A stretch of 64,000 bases of DNA, taken from NCBI GenBank assembly GCA_017937845.1, contig JAGBCV010000065.1, positions 1 through 64,000 on the forward strand. Direction: 5' to 3'. Shown here piece by piece: positions 1 through 7,525 of the stretch. The notes below the pieces were generated by a model. It did not search any database. It was not told where the DNA came from and saw only the letters and a list, made by a program, of their open reading frames with translations. Position numbers and translations under genes: made by a program. Position 1 is the first letter of the stretch. Each line of letters opens with the position of its first letter. This stretch comes from Clostridia bacterium. Its GTDB lineage: Bacteria > Bacillota > Clostridia > Oscillospirales > CAG-272.

Positions 1-223
1 GCCGGATATTTTGTTTCATCAGTTCGCTGATCAGGCCCATATGATCGGGATGATAGTGCGTTGCCATAACATGGCTGATATCACTTAATCTGATATTTTT
101 TTCCTTGATGGCCCGATAAAATGCCGGTAATGTTCCTGCATAATCGGTATCAATGAGTAAATTACCACCTGTACCACAAACCAAGAATGTGTTCGTATTA
201 CCGTATTTCAATTTGTATACCAC
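1..223 (-). CDS. MBL-fold metallo-hydrolase (N-terminal part, runs off the window)
   Basis: Only the first 74 codons are inside the window. The visible protein carries the metallo-beta-lactamase motif THYHPDH, which supplies the first two-metal ligands in hydrolases of this fold, preceded by the usual N-terminal strands (NTFLV, NLLIDTD). The substrate cannot be told from this part. An in-frame ATG exists at 238, but it has no Shine-Dalgarno sequence. A GGAGG lies inside its first codons, 8 bases before the GTG at 223, so I take GTG as the start. It is last of four same-strand genes, 32 bases after the VOC gene. Base use is AT-rich, like the VOC gene and unlike the hydrolase before it. Confidence 0.75.
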   Translation of the reverse strand, partial: MVYKLKYGNTNTFLVCGTGGNLLIDTDYAGTLPAFYRAIKEKNIRLSDISHVMATHYHPDHMGLISELMKQNIR

Positions 224-255
224 GGATATTTCCTCCATAAATTTGAATTTGTTGA

Positions 256-618
256 TTACATCGGAGTTCCTACTTCGATTAAGTTACCGTCCAAATCGTA
301 GAATCGAATTACTTGTTGCCCCCAACTATGTGTCATAAGACGATTCACATATTCAATCGAGGGATATAGTTTTTCTAATTTGTCAATAAATGCTTCGATA
401 TCTTGCTCCTCAAAATACAATTCGCAAGAGTTGCTTTTGGGAATGATATCTCTATCTAAAAACGATCTCCATATTTTCTCGTCTTGAAGAACAATACCTT
501 CTGTTAAAATCATATTACCGTCATTGTCAAGCACCACGTCTATACTAAACAAATCGTGATAGAATTTTCTCGATTTTTCTATATCTTTAACAACAATTAG
601 AACGTTCTTCAATTTCAT
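256..618 (-). CDS. VOC (glyoxalase/bleomycin-resistance) family protein
   Basis: The 120-residue single-domain protein has the hallmarks of the vicinal oxygen chelate superfamily: an opening strand followed by DIEKSRKFYHDLF, an internal glutamate in a CELYFEEQD strand, and a closing FYDLDGNLIEVG strand that normally carries the last metal-binding glutamate. Members include glyoxalase I, dioxygenases and resistance proteins; the specific reaction is unknown here. The start has GGAG 7 bases upstream. The codons are strongly AT-rich (many AAA, ATA, AGA) compared with the alpha/beta hydrolase just upstream, which may indicate separate acquisition. Confidence 0.85.
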   Translation of the reverse strand: MKLKNVLIVVKDIEKSRKFYHDLFSIDVVLDNDGNMILTEGIVLQDEKIWRSFLDRDIIPKSNSCELYFEEQDIEAFIDKLEKLYPSIEYVNRLMTHSWGQQVIRFYDLDGNLIEVGTPM

Positions 619-652
619 ATCATTTCTCCGTCAAAATCTTATTTATCGTTCT

Positions 653-1570
653 TCAGAACCTTTTCATAAATTTGATTCTCTCTGCAAGTGCTTCCTTTGT
701 GGTCTTCGCTTTCTGCATGATGTCGAAGCCGTGCATCGTCCCTTGGGTCTCGTTGAGCGTGACCTCGACGCCCGCTTCACGGAGCTTCTCGGCGTACAGA
801 ATGCCATCATCGTGTAGGTAATCGAACTCCGCCGTTTCAATGTAGGCGGGAGGTAATCCTTCAAAGCTCTCAGCTTCTACGGGCGAATAATAGATATAGT
901 TTGGATCATTCCTATCGACCTTTGTCATCGGCGCGATTCGGTTTGACAGCGTAGAATTCCACATAGGCGTATCGGTGAATTTCTTACAAGACTCACTGCT
1001 ATTGCGCATATCGAGGAATGGATAGGGAAGCATCTGAAAAGCGAACTTCACGGGATGCTTTCTATCTCTTGCCATCATACAGACACCAACGGCAAGAGTC
1101 GAGCCTGCGCTGTCACCGCCGATACCGATGCGCGAGGTGTCGATGTTGAGCTCTTCTGCATGATCGTAAGCCCAACACATCGCGGCATAACAATCCTCAA
1201 AAAATACGGGATGGGGATTTTGCGGAGCAAGACGATAATTGACAAATACGACCTTGCAACCGACCTCCTGTGCATACCGCATAGCGTTCTTGTAGTGATA
1301 GCCTGCCGCCGCAAGCACGAATCCGCCGCCGTGAATGTAGATGAGACATGGGGTGTTATCTCCCAATGACTTGGGCGACATCAGAAAACACTCGATCTTA
1401 ACACTATCGTAGCTTTCGATTTCGTGACGGCTCACGTCAAGCTCCTTATCTTTGAATATGTATTTCGGCGTTTTCATATGCGGCACAGCCATAGCAAGGA
1501 ATTTCTCGCTGATGGGCGGCGTGAAATGTGAAAACGGAAAGAACTCTCTTTTGATTTGATATTTAGCCAT
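653..1570 (-). CDS. alpha/beta hydrolase of the hormone-sensitive-lipase type
   Basis: The 305-residue protein has the full signature of HSL-family carboxylesterases: oxyanion-hole HGGGF at residues 80-84, nucleophile motif GDSAG at 152-156 (Ser154), an EFDYLHDDG segment around residue 250 supplying the acid, and MHGF with His280. It should hydrolyse short-chain or activated esters in the cytoplasm, since no signal peptide is seen. It starts 6 bases after the TauE-fusion gene and was probably co-transcribed with it. The physiological substrate is unknown. Confidence 0.88.
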   Translation of the reverse strand: MAKYQIKREFFPFSHFTPPISEKFLAMAVPHMKTPKYIFKDKELDVSRHEIESYDSVKIECFLMSPKSLGDNTPCLIYIHGGGFVLAAAGYHYKNAMRYAQEVGCKVVFVNYRLAPQNPHPVFFEDCYAAMCWAYDHAEELNIDTSRIGIGGDSAGSTLAVGVCMMARDRKHPVKFAFQMLPYPFLDMRNSSESCKKFTDTPMWNSTLSNRIAPMTKVDRNDPNYIYYSPVEAESFEGLPPAYIETAEFDYLHDDGILYAEKLREAGVEVTLNETQGTMHGFDIMQKAKTTKEALAERIKFMKRF

Positions 1571-1576
1571 AAATGA

Positions 1577-3100
1577 TTACCCCCATAGCATAGACAAACA
1601 AAGAATCAACGATACCACCACAGGAACGGTGACGGTATCCCATCCACCCTTGGTGAACAGTTCGGTAAGAGATGCGATAGGTGCAATGACGAAAGCAAAG
1701 ATCACCGACACATACCACGGAAGCGCGGACATAAACAAAAGCACAGGCAACTGGCACACAAATGACGTAATTGCCATACCAATACTACCCTCGACAGATT
1801 TTATTCCTTCGATGTGTTTACCTTGAAGCTTATGTTTTCCCCTTTGCTTTCCGACGATAGCGGCAACTGCATCTCCGGGTCCCCACGCCATGATCGCGCC
1901 GATTGCTATATAAAGATGCTCTGCACCGAAGATGCCCCAAAAGATGGCAATCAATACTGTCATCAGCCCAAAGAGTCCAACGAAGCTGAATATCACCTCG
2001 TGCTTGCCCTTTTCTACAAACAGCTTTTTGTAGAATGGGAAATGCTCGAAAAATTGCAGTACGACACTAACGAGTATCAAAAATAACGCTTCGACTGCAA
2101 CCGCTATCCACCAGATATCCGTGGAAAAGACAAGCGGAAGAATAGATGTAAACGCTACAAAATGAAGGAGCTTTCTGAAAATATAGTCAGGAACCTTGGT
2201 GGTAAAGCGAACCACGATCAGTATGGCGGCAAGCGTTATGATATAACCTATGTAAATACCAAGAACTTTCAGGTATTCAAGCAAAAGAACGGTATCGATC
2301 TTATCAAGATTATTGATTACGATCATAGAAAGACCAAGAGTGAGTAAGATCGCACCCGTTACGTAGCCAACGACCTTACCCTTGACTCGATTGGCAAACT
2401 TCGCGCTGACGAGTGAAAAGAAAGTAGCGACCACGATGGCGATTAGCAAGAAATCCCAACATTCCAAAATGATCGTCGGTTCAATGAGAATGTGGCTTAT
2501 CGAAGCAATCAGTGCCGTGAACGTCATAATAAAAGTAGATGTTCCAACAGCGGTCTTTCGGTCATAGCCAAGCATGGCGGTAAATACGATGAGCATCATC
2601 GTACCGCCACCCGTACCAAAAAAGCCTGTACCAAAACCAATGGTAAGACCAAAAAACAAAGACACAGCGATCTCCTTTGTCGTAAGCTTTACCTTACCAT
2701 CCTTTTCGGGACGCTCCTTGGAATCGGGACTGACCAAAAAGCGGATACCGATAGCAACACAAAGAATGAGTGAAAATCCGCCAAGCACGTTTTGATGCGT
2801 AAAGTAAGCGGCGATCGAGCCAACGGTACACATACCGATGATGCAAGCCGCCATCAGCCACCCGTGGAGAAGGTCAATTTTTTTATTTTTTGCATACACG
2901 CCTGTTGTAACTGCTGAGCCGAGAATATCGCTGGCAAGCGCGATCGCTGTCGCCATATACGCTCCATGCTCTCCACCAAATGTGGGGCATAAAACGATCA
3001 TGAGTGGCACCATTGCGGTCGCTGCACTCAGCCCTACAAGACCTGTTCCTATCCCTGCGAGGACAGAGGCGATTACAACTACTATATATTCGTACCCCAT
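1577..3100 (-). CDS. TauE/SafE permease fused to a phytol/dolichol-kinase-like CTP-dependent domain
   Basis: The 507-residue, highly hydrophobic protein appears to join two membrane domains. Residues 1-265 look like the TauE/SafE (sulfite/organosulfonate exporter, former DUF81) family, with about eight helices and the glycine-rich signature GFGTGFFGTGGG at 155-166. Residues 275-507 look like the SEC59/VTE5 polyprenol-kinase and CTP:phosphatidate transferase group: RKLLH at 309-313, GPGDAVAAIVGKQRGKHK at 407-424, KSVEGS at 434-439 and a late Glu480 with DTVTVP. A longer frame begins at 3136, but AGGAG lies 7 bases before the ATG at 3100. It heads a four-gene unit behind a clear promoter. Substrates of both halves are inferred only from family. 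Confidence 0.8.
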   Translation of the reverse strand: MGYEYIVVVIASVLAGIGTGLVGLSAATAMVPLMIVLCPTFGGEHGAYMATAIALASDILGSAVTTGVYAKNKKIDLLHGWLMAACIIGMCTVGSIAAYFTHQNVLGGFSLILCVAIGIRFLVSPDSKERPEKDGKVKLTTKEIAVSLFFGLTIGFGTGFFGTGGGTMMLIVFTAMLGYDRKTAVGTSTFIMTFTALIASISHILIEPTIILECWDFLLIAIVVATFFSLVSAKFANRVKGKVVGYVTGAILLTLGLSMIVINNLDKIDTVLLLEYLKVLGIYIGYIITLAAILIVVRFTTKVPDYIFRKLLHFVAFTSILPLVFSTDIWWIAVAVEALFLILVSVVLQFFEHFPFYKKLFVEKGKHEVIFSFVGLFGLMTVLIAIFWGIFGAEHLYIAIGAIMAWGPGDAVAAIVGKQRGKHKLQGKHIEGIKSVEGSIGMAITSFVCQLPVLLFMSALPWYVSVIFAFVIAPIASLTELFTKGGWDTVTVPVVVSLILCLSMLWG

Positions 3101-3150
3101 TTTGAATCTCCTAAAAATAATATGAAAGAATTTCAAGAAACCTTATTGTA

Positions 3151-3179
3151 ATTATATCATATTTCTATGAACTTTTCAA
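3151..3179 (-). promoter_or_regulatory. sigma-A promoter for the minus-strand unit 3100-1
   Basis: Read on the minus strand, TTGAAA (3179-3174) is followed by a 17-base spacer and a consensus TATAAT (3156-3151), about 50 bases before the ATG of the TauE fusion gene. Confidence 0.8.
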
Positions 3180-3313
3180 CTGATTTGTATCTTCTTTGCT
3201 TTCTGCATTGCCAAACGGAAGAATAATATTTCTGCTCAGGAAATACATTTTTGTGAACATTTTGCTATTGCAATTTGCGAAAAAACAAATCCCCAAAAAT
3301 TCAAAAAATAGAC

Positions 3314-3342
3314 TTGCTTTTTTCTGAAAAAAGTTATATAAT
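3314..3342 (+). promoter_or_regulatory. sigma-A promoter of the thiamin operon
   Basis: TTGCTT at 3314-3319 and TATAAT at 3337-3342 are spaced by 17 bases. Transcription would start close to the first base of the TPP aptamer. Confidence 0.8.
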
Positions 3343-3355
3343 GAATATACAATTA

Positions 3356-3464
3356 AACAGCGGGGAGCTTGATGCGCCTATGAGCGCGGACAGGCTGAGA
3401 GGAAGGTAAGACCTTCGACCCATTAACCTGATTTGGATAATGCCAACGTAGGGATGCCTGAACA
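3356..3464 (+). ncRNA. TPP riboswitch (THI box)
   Basis: The leader contains the diagnostic TPP-aptamer elements in order: CTGAGA at 3395-3400, a short variable hairpin at 3401-3416 (GAAGGT/ACCTTC), ACCTGA at 3426-3431, GGATAATGCC at 3435-3444 and CGTAGGGA at 3447-3454. It lies between a promoter and an intrinsic terminator upstream of thiM, so TPP binding is expected to shut the operon off by premature termination. Confidence 0.95.
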
Positions 3465-3477
3465 TAAGTGTATTCAG

Positions 3478-3514
3478 ATGGAAGTTACCAAAAAAGGTGG
3501 CTTCCATTTTTTTA
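3478..3514 (+). terminator. intrinsic terminator acting as the TPP-riboswitch expression platform
   Basis: ATGGAAG plus TTACC (3478-3489) pairs with GGTGG plus CTTCCAT (3496-3507) with two G-U pairs, and a T-rich tail follows. It lies directly after the TPP aptamer. Confidence 0.88.
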
Positions 3515-3674
3515 TTTTATGGTGAATTGCTCGTCATCGATCTTGCCCTTATGCTGTATCGGGGAAAGCAGAGGGCAAAGGTGGGCGAGTAATAGGGTGC
3601 GGCAATGCCGCCGATGGTTTCCGCTGAATGATTGAATATTTTGATTCCGAACAAATCGGAGAAAGAGGCAAAAA
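3515..3674 (+). other. 160-base spacer between riboswitch terminator and thiM
   Basis: No convincing gene is seen. A 38-codon frame opens at the ATG near 3519 but has no good ribosome-binding site and an unconvincing composition. The stretch holds a small GCGGC/GCCGC hairpin near 3600 and the thiM ribosome-binding site. It could be the remnant of a lost gene. Confidence 0.4.
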
Positions 3675-4496
3675 ATGCTTGGAAACTGTCTTGAAAACGT
3701 AAGAAAGTCCACGCCCTTGGTACATAATATCACAAATTATGTGACCGTTAACGACGTAGCAAACGCGCTTCTCGCCTGTGGCGGTAGCCCCATCATGTCG
3801 GACGAACCCGATGACGTGGCAGATATCACTTCCATTTGCGGAGGTCTGAACATCAATATCGGTACGCTGAATAAGCGTAGCATTGAGGCGATGTTCGTAG
3901 CCGGAGCAAAGGCAAATGAGCTTGGACATCCCGTTTTGCTTGATCCTGTGGGAGCAGGCGCAAGCGCGCTTCGTACGAATACCGCAGTTGAAATTATGAA
4001 AAAGATCAAGCTCGACGTCATTCGCGGTAACATCTCGGAGATCAAAACACTTGCACTCGGTAGCGGAACGACCAAAGGCGTAGATGCGGATGCAGCAGAT
4101 ACCGTGACCGAGGAAAATCTCGATCAGATGGTAGCCTTCGCCAAGAGCTTTGCTGCCAAGACCGGTGCAGTCATTGCGATCACGGGTGCTATCGACCTTG
4201 TAGCAGATGCAGAAAAATGTTATGTCATTCGCAACGGACGTCCCGAAATGAGCCGTATTACAGGCACGGGCTGTCAGCTTTCGGGAATTACGACCGCATA
4301 CGCCGTAGCCAATCCCGATAACAAGACTGAGGCTGTTGCCGCCGCTGTTTGCGTCATGGGTCTTGCGGGTGAGATCGGTGTTGCCAATATGGCGGAGGGC
4401 GAAGGAAATTCCTCGCTCCGTAACCGTATCATCGATGCCATCTATAATATGGATGCAAACATGCTGAATAAGGGAGCAAAATATGAAGTGCGATAA
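3675..4496 (+). CDS. thiM: hydroxyethylthiazole kinase
   Basis: ThiM phosphorylates 4-methyl-5-(2-hydroxyethyl)thiazole so that salvaged thiazole can enter thiamin synthesis. The 273-residue protein has the family length and motifs: VHNITNYV at 16-23, MSDEP at 41-45, DPVGAG at 90-95, RGN at 118-120 and the catalytic ITGTGC with Cys200. The GAGG-containing ribosome-binding site precedes the ATG. It is the first gene after a TPP riboswitch and overlaps thiE by 14 bases. No thiC or thiG is present in the window, so the operon looks built for salvage of precursors. Confidence 0.97.
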   Translation: MLGNCLENVRKSTPLVHNITNYVTVNDVANALLACGGSPIMSDEPDDVADITSICGGLNINIGTLNKRSIEAMFVAGAKANELGHPVLLDPVGAGASALRTNTAVEIMKKIKLDVIRGNISEIKTLALGSGTTKGVDADAADTVTEENLDQMVAFAKSFAAKTGAVIAITGAIDLVADAEKCYVIRNGRPEMSRITGTGCQLSGITTAYAVANPDNKTEAVAAAVCVMGLAGEIGVANMAEGEGNSSLRNRIIDAIYNMDANMLNKGAKYEVR

Positions 4497-5124
4497 AAAA
4501 GATCTGCTTTTGTATGCGGTCACAGACCGCTCTTGGCTTGGCGAACAAACTCTCTGCGAGCAGGTGGAGGAAGCGCTAAAAGGTGGCGCGACCTTCGTTC
4601 AGCTTCGTGAAAAGGAGCTTGACAACGCCACCTTCCTTGCCGAAGCCATTGAAATACAAGAGCTTTGCAAAAGATATAACGTGCCGTTCGTGATCAATGA
4701 CAACGTGGAGATCGCAAGAAAAATGAACGCAGACGGTGTTCACGTGGGACAGAGCGATATGGAGGCAGGTAACGTTCGCGCCCTTCTCGGTGAAGATAAA
4801 ATACTCGGTGTATCGGCGCAGACCGTTGAGCAAGCCATCCTTGCCGAAGCGCGCGGAGCGGATTATCTCGGCGTTGGCGCGGTGTTCCATACAGGGTCAA
4901 AGGCGGATGCCGATGACGTAAGCCACGAAACGCTGAAGGCAATCTGTGAAGCCGTGAGCATTCCCGTAGTCGCAATCGGCGGTATCGGAAAGCACAATGT
5001 GCTTGAACTCAGCGGAAGCGGGATCTGCGGTATCGCGGTGATCAGCGCAATATTTGCCGCCGAGGATATTACGAGTGCGACGGCAGAGCTGAAGGCACTC
5101 ACCGAAAAGGCGGTATCAAAATGA
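4483..5124 (+). CDS. thiE: thiamine-phosphate synthase
   Basis: ThiE joins HMP diphosphate (from ThiD) and thiazole phosphate (from ThiM) to give thiamin monophosphate. The 213-residue TIM-barrel shows the expected landmarks: QLREK at 40-44, INDN at 71-74, GVHVGQSD at 85-92, GVSA at 109-112 and AIGGIG at 164-169. Its start lies inside the end of thiM, and its stop overlaps the HAD gene by 4 bases, implying translational coupling. Confidence 0.97.
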   Translation: MKCDKKDLLLYAVTDRSWLGEQTLCEQVEEALKGGATFVQLREKELDNATFLAEAIEIQELCKRYNVPFVINDNVEIARKMNADGVHVGQSDMEAGNVRALLGEDKILGVSAQTVEQAILAEARGADYLGVGAVFHTGSKADADDVSHETLKAICEAVSIPVVAIGGIGKHNVLELSGSGICGIAVISAIFAAEDITSATAELKALTEKAVSK

Positions 5125-5771
5125 TAAAGGGTGCAATATTTGACCTTGACGGAACGCTCCTTGATTCGATGTCCATATGGGATACCATCGGAGAGGACTA
5201 TCTTCGCTCCCTTGGCATCGAGCCGAGAGAAAACTTAGCCGAAACCTTTAAGACCTTTACCTTGGAGGAATCCGCCGAATATTATCGCGCCCATTACGGT
5301 GTGACCTTATCGGTCAAGGAGATCGTGGATGGCGTAAACGGAATGATCGGGGACTTTTATCGAAACGCAGTGCCTCTCAAAAATGGTGTTTCCGAGTTCC
5401 TTGCGGGGCTGTCGAAGAACGGCGTGAAGATGTGCATTGCCACGGTGACAGATAAATATCTTGCAGAATCCGCCTTGACACGCCTAAATGTCAGACAATA
5501 TTTTGGCGATATCTTTACCACCGCTGAGGTTGGCTTTGGTAAGAATCACCCGACGATTTATCGAATGGCTCTAAACTATCTCGGCACGCCCAAAGATAAA
5601 ACCGTTGTATTCGAGGATACGCTCCACGCTTTGATGACAGCAAAGAACGATGGATTTCCCGTTGCGGCGGTTTACGATGCACACGAACCAAGGCAAAATG
5701 AAATGAAATCCGCGGCGGATCATTATATTACAAGCTTTCAAAATTCCTTGAGGGTTTTTGAAGATACCTAA
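5121..5771 (+). CDS. HAD-superfamily phosphatase inside the thiamin operon
   Basis: The 216-residue protein belongs to the beta-phosphoglucomutase/phosphatase-like HAD group. The nucleophile motif FDLDGTLLDS places Asp8 and Asp10 in the active site, ATVTDK near the middle is motif II, and FEDTLHAL supplies the late acidic pair. A helical cap occupies roughly residues 15-85. Its ATG overlaps the thiE stop, so it is tightly tied to thiamin metabolism. A role in dephosphorylating thiamin monophosphate, or HMP/thiazole phosphates, is a reasonable inference from position, but the family is broad and nothing in the sequence proves it. Confidence 0.85.
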   Translation: MIKGAIFDLDGTLLDSMSIWDTIGEDYLRSLGIEPRENLAETFKTFTLEESAEYYRAHYGVTLSVKEIVDGVNGMIGDFYRNAVPLKNGVSEFLAGLSKNGVKMCIATVTDKYLAESALTRLNVRQYFGDIFTTAEVGFGKNHPTIYRMALNYLGTPKDKTVVFEDTLHALMTAKNDGFPVAAVYDAHEPRQNEMKSAADHYITSFQNSLRVFEDT

Positions 5772-5889
5772 GAGGCTTTTTGCAAAAAGTTTCTTATGCG
5801 GAGCGCGAGGCAGAGCCTCGCAAAAAAGCGGCGGACCGGGGGCACCACTCTCTGTCGCTCAAGAAAAAGTAATGTTTAGGAGATATATT
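5772..5889 (+). repeat. 118-base repeat-like, palindrome-rich insert between the HAD gene and thiD
   Basis: In an operon whose other junctions overlap, this gap holds CTTTTTGCAAAAAG (a 14-base palindrome at 5776-5789), a perfect GCGAGGC/GCCTCGC hairpin at 5805-5821, and a GC-rich tail unlike the coding flanks. The thiD ribosome-binding site AGGAG is at its end. It resembles a small dispersed non-coding repeat, but no second copy was recognised in this window. Confidence 0.4.
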
Positions 5890-6708
5890 ATGAAAACAGC
5901 ATTATCAATCGCGGGAAGTGACTCCTGCGGAGGCGCCGGTATTCAGGCAGATATGAAGACGATGACAATGAACGGTGTTTATGCCATGAGCGCAATTACA
6001 GCACTCACGGCACAGAACACGACCGGCGTAAGATCCATTATGGAGGCAACTCCCGACTTCTTGAAAGATCAGATCGATGCGGTATTCGAGGATATCCGTC
6101 CCGATGCCGTAAAAATAGGAATGGTCAGCTCGGCAGAGCTTATTAAAGTGATTGCCGAAAGACTCGCTTATTATAAAGCAGAAAATATCGTTGTCGATCC
6201 CGTGATGGTCGCAACAAGCGGTTCTGCGCTGATGAAAACCGATGCAGTATCGGTGCTGACAAGAGAGCTTCTTCCTCTCGCTGCTCTTGTTACACCCAAT
6301 ATCCCCGAAGCGGAGGTTTTGTCAGAACAGGACGTTCACACGAAGGAAGATATGGAACGTGTGGCGAAGCTTATCGGCGACACCTACGGTTGCGCTGTGC
6401 TTCTCAAGGGCGGTCACAGCGTAAGCGATGCCAATGATCTTTTATATGTAAACGGTAGCTATAAATGGTTCCACGGTAAGCGTATCAACAATCCCAACAC
6501 ACACGGTACGGGCTGTACGCTCTCGTCCGCCATAGCATCAAATCTTGCTAAAGGATATGACCTTGAAACCTCCATTCAAAGAGCCAAGGACTATATCTCG
6601 GGCGCGCTTGCATCGATGCTTGATCTTGGGCAAGGCTCGGGACCTATGAATCACGCTTTCGATCTGAATGGAAAATATGCGGAGGAAAAGTGCAATGAAA
6701 TTGACTGA
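5890..6708 (+). CDS. thiD: hydroxymethylpyrimidine/phosphomethylpyrimidine kinase
   Basis: ThiD phosphorylates HMP and HMP phosphate to HMP diphosphate, the pyrimidine substrate of ThiE. The 272-residue ribokinase-fold protein begins AGSDSCGGAGIQAD (8-21) and has KIGM near 75, DPVMVATSG at 103-111, LLKGGH near 171 and the catalytic HGTGC at 205-209. The frame is open further upstream to 5758, but AGGAG stands 8 bases before the ATG at 5890 and the family N-terminus begins there. The end overlaps tenA by 14 bases. Confidence 0.96.
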   Translation: MKTALSIAGSDSCGGAGIQADMKTMTMNGVYAMSAITALTAQNTTGVRSIMEATPDFLKDQIDAVFEDIRPDAVKIGMVSSAELIKVIAERLAYYKAENIVVDPVMVATSGSALMKTDAVSVLTRELLPLAALVTPNIPEAEVLSEQDVHTKEDMERVAKLIGDTYGCAVLLKGGHSVSDANDLLYVNGSYKWFHGKRINNPNTHGTGCTLSSAIASNLAKGYDLETSIQRAKDYISGALASMLDLGQGSGPMNHAFDLNGKYAEEKCNEID

Positions 6709-7357
6709 TCAAATGTCGGCAGCCGTAAAAGATATCTGGGCTGAATATTATACGCATCCCTTTGTCAAGGGAATTGAAAACGGTACGCTTGATCAAGAAA
6801 AATTCAGATATTATATCAAGCAGGATTATTTATATCTGATCGAGTACACCAAGGTGTTCGGTGTTGGTATTGCAAAGGCGAAAAGCACAGAGGTGACAAA
6901 ACTGTTTGCATCCTATATACAGCTTCTGACCGATGGCGAAATGGATATTCACAGGGGCTATATGGGAAAGTTCGGCGTTACCGAAAAGGAGCTTGCGGAC
7001 ACACCGCGTGCGCTTGACAACCTCTCCTATACCTCATATATGCTCCGTGTAGCCTATGAGGAAGGAGAAGCGGAGGTATTGGCGGCTATCCTTTCTTGTG
7101 CTTACAGCTATGAGATGATCGCCCATAATATCGTCAAGAACAATCCCGATTCCGTCAATCACGAGTTTTACGGTGAATGGGTCAAGGGCTATGCAAGCGA
7201 CGAGTACAGTAAAGAGAACATCGTACTTTTTGAAATGCTTGAAAAGCTGACCGCGCATTATACCGATAAGCAAAAGCAGCACCTCGTGGATATCTATGTT
7301 GCTTGCTCTCGCTATGAGCTTGCGTTTTGGAATCTTGCGTGGAACATGAGTAATTGA
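6695..7357 (+). CDS. tenA: aminopyrimidine aminohydrolase / thiaminase II
   Basis: TenA hydrolyses amino-pyrimidine breakdown products of thiamin to HMP, feeding ThiD. The 220-residue all-helical protein keeps the active-site residues of the Bacillus TenA family: Asp44 in the IKQDY motif, the nucleophile Cys135 in ILSCAY, and a glutamate in SRYELAFW (Glu208). The start at 6695 is set by GGAGG 9 bases upstream and lies inside the end of thiD. With thiM and thiD it marks the operon as a salvage route. An inverted repeat follows at 7413. Confidence 0.96.
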   Translation: MKLTDQMSAAVKDIWAEYYTHPFVKGIENGTLDQEKFRYYIKQDYLYLIEYTKVFGVGIAKAKSTEVTKLFASYIQLLTDGEMDIHRGYMGKFGVTEKELADTPRALDNLSYTSYMLRVAYEEGEAEVLAAILSCAYSYEMIAHNIVKNNPDSVNHEFYGEWVKGYASDEYSKENIVLFEMLEKLTAHYTDKQKQHLVDIYVACSRYELAFWNLAWNMSN

Positions 7358-7412
7358 AACAGTTTTGAACTGGCAAGAAATTGCTCTTGCTCAATGGTTA
7401 TAAATGAAAACA

Positions 7413-7438
7413 GGGCTGGCAGAAAAAACTGTCAGCCC
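7413..7438 (+). terminator. hairpin after tenA, probable terminator
   Basis: GGGCTGGCAG (7413-7422) pairs with CTGTCAGCCC (7429-7438) with one G-T pair. The following sequence is only moderately T-rich, so termination may be partial. Confidence 0.55.
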
Positions 7439-7525
7439 TTAACGTTTATATTGCAGTAAGTGAAATAAAAATTCTCAAAAACACGGCGCTTTTATAATCG
7501 TTTGCAAATTACTACGCCGACCTCC

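Noticed and set aside
3356-3464. T-box or SAM-type leader upstream of thiM
   Set aside because: The CTGAGA, ACCTGA and GGATAATGCC elements identify a TPP aptamer; no T-box sequence is present.
5758-5889. 44-residue N-terminal extension of thiD
   Set aside because: The extension reads through the repeat-like spacer, is unlike any ThiD, and a good Shine-Dalgarno precedes the ATG at 5890.
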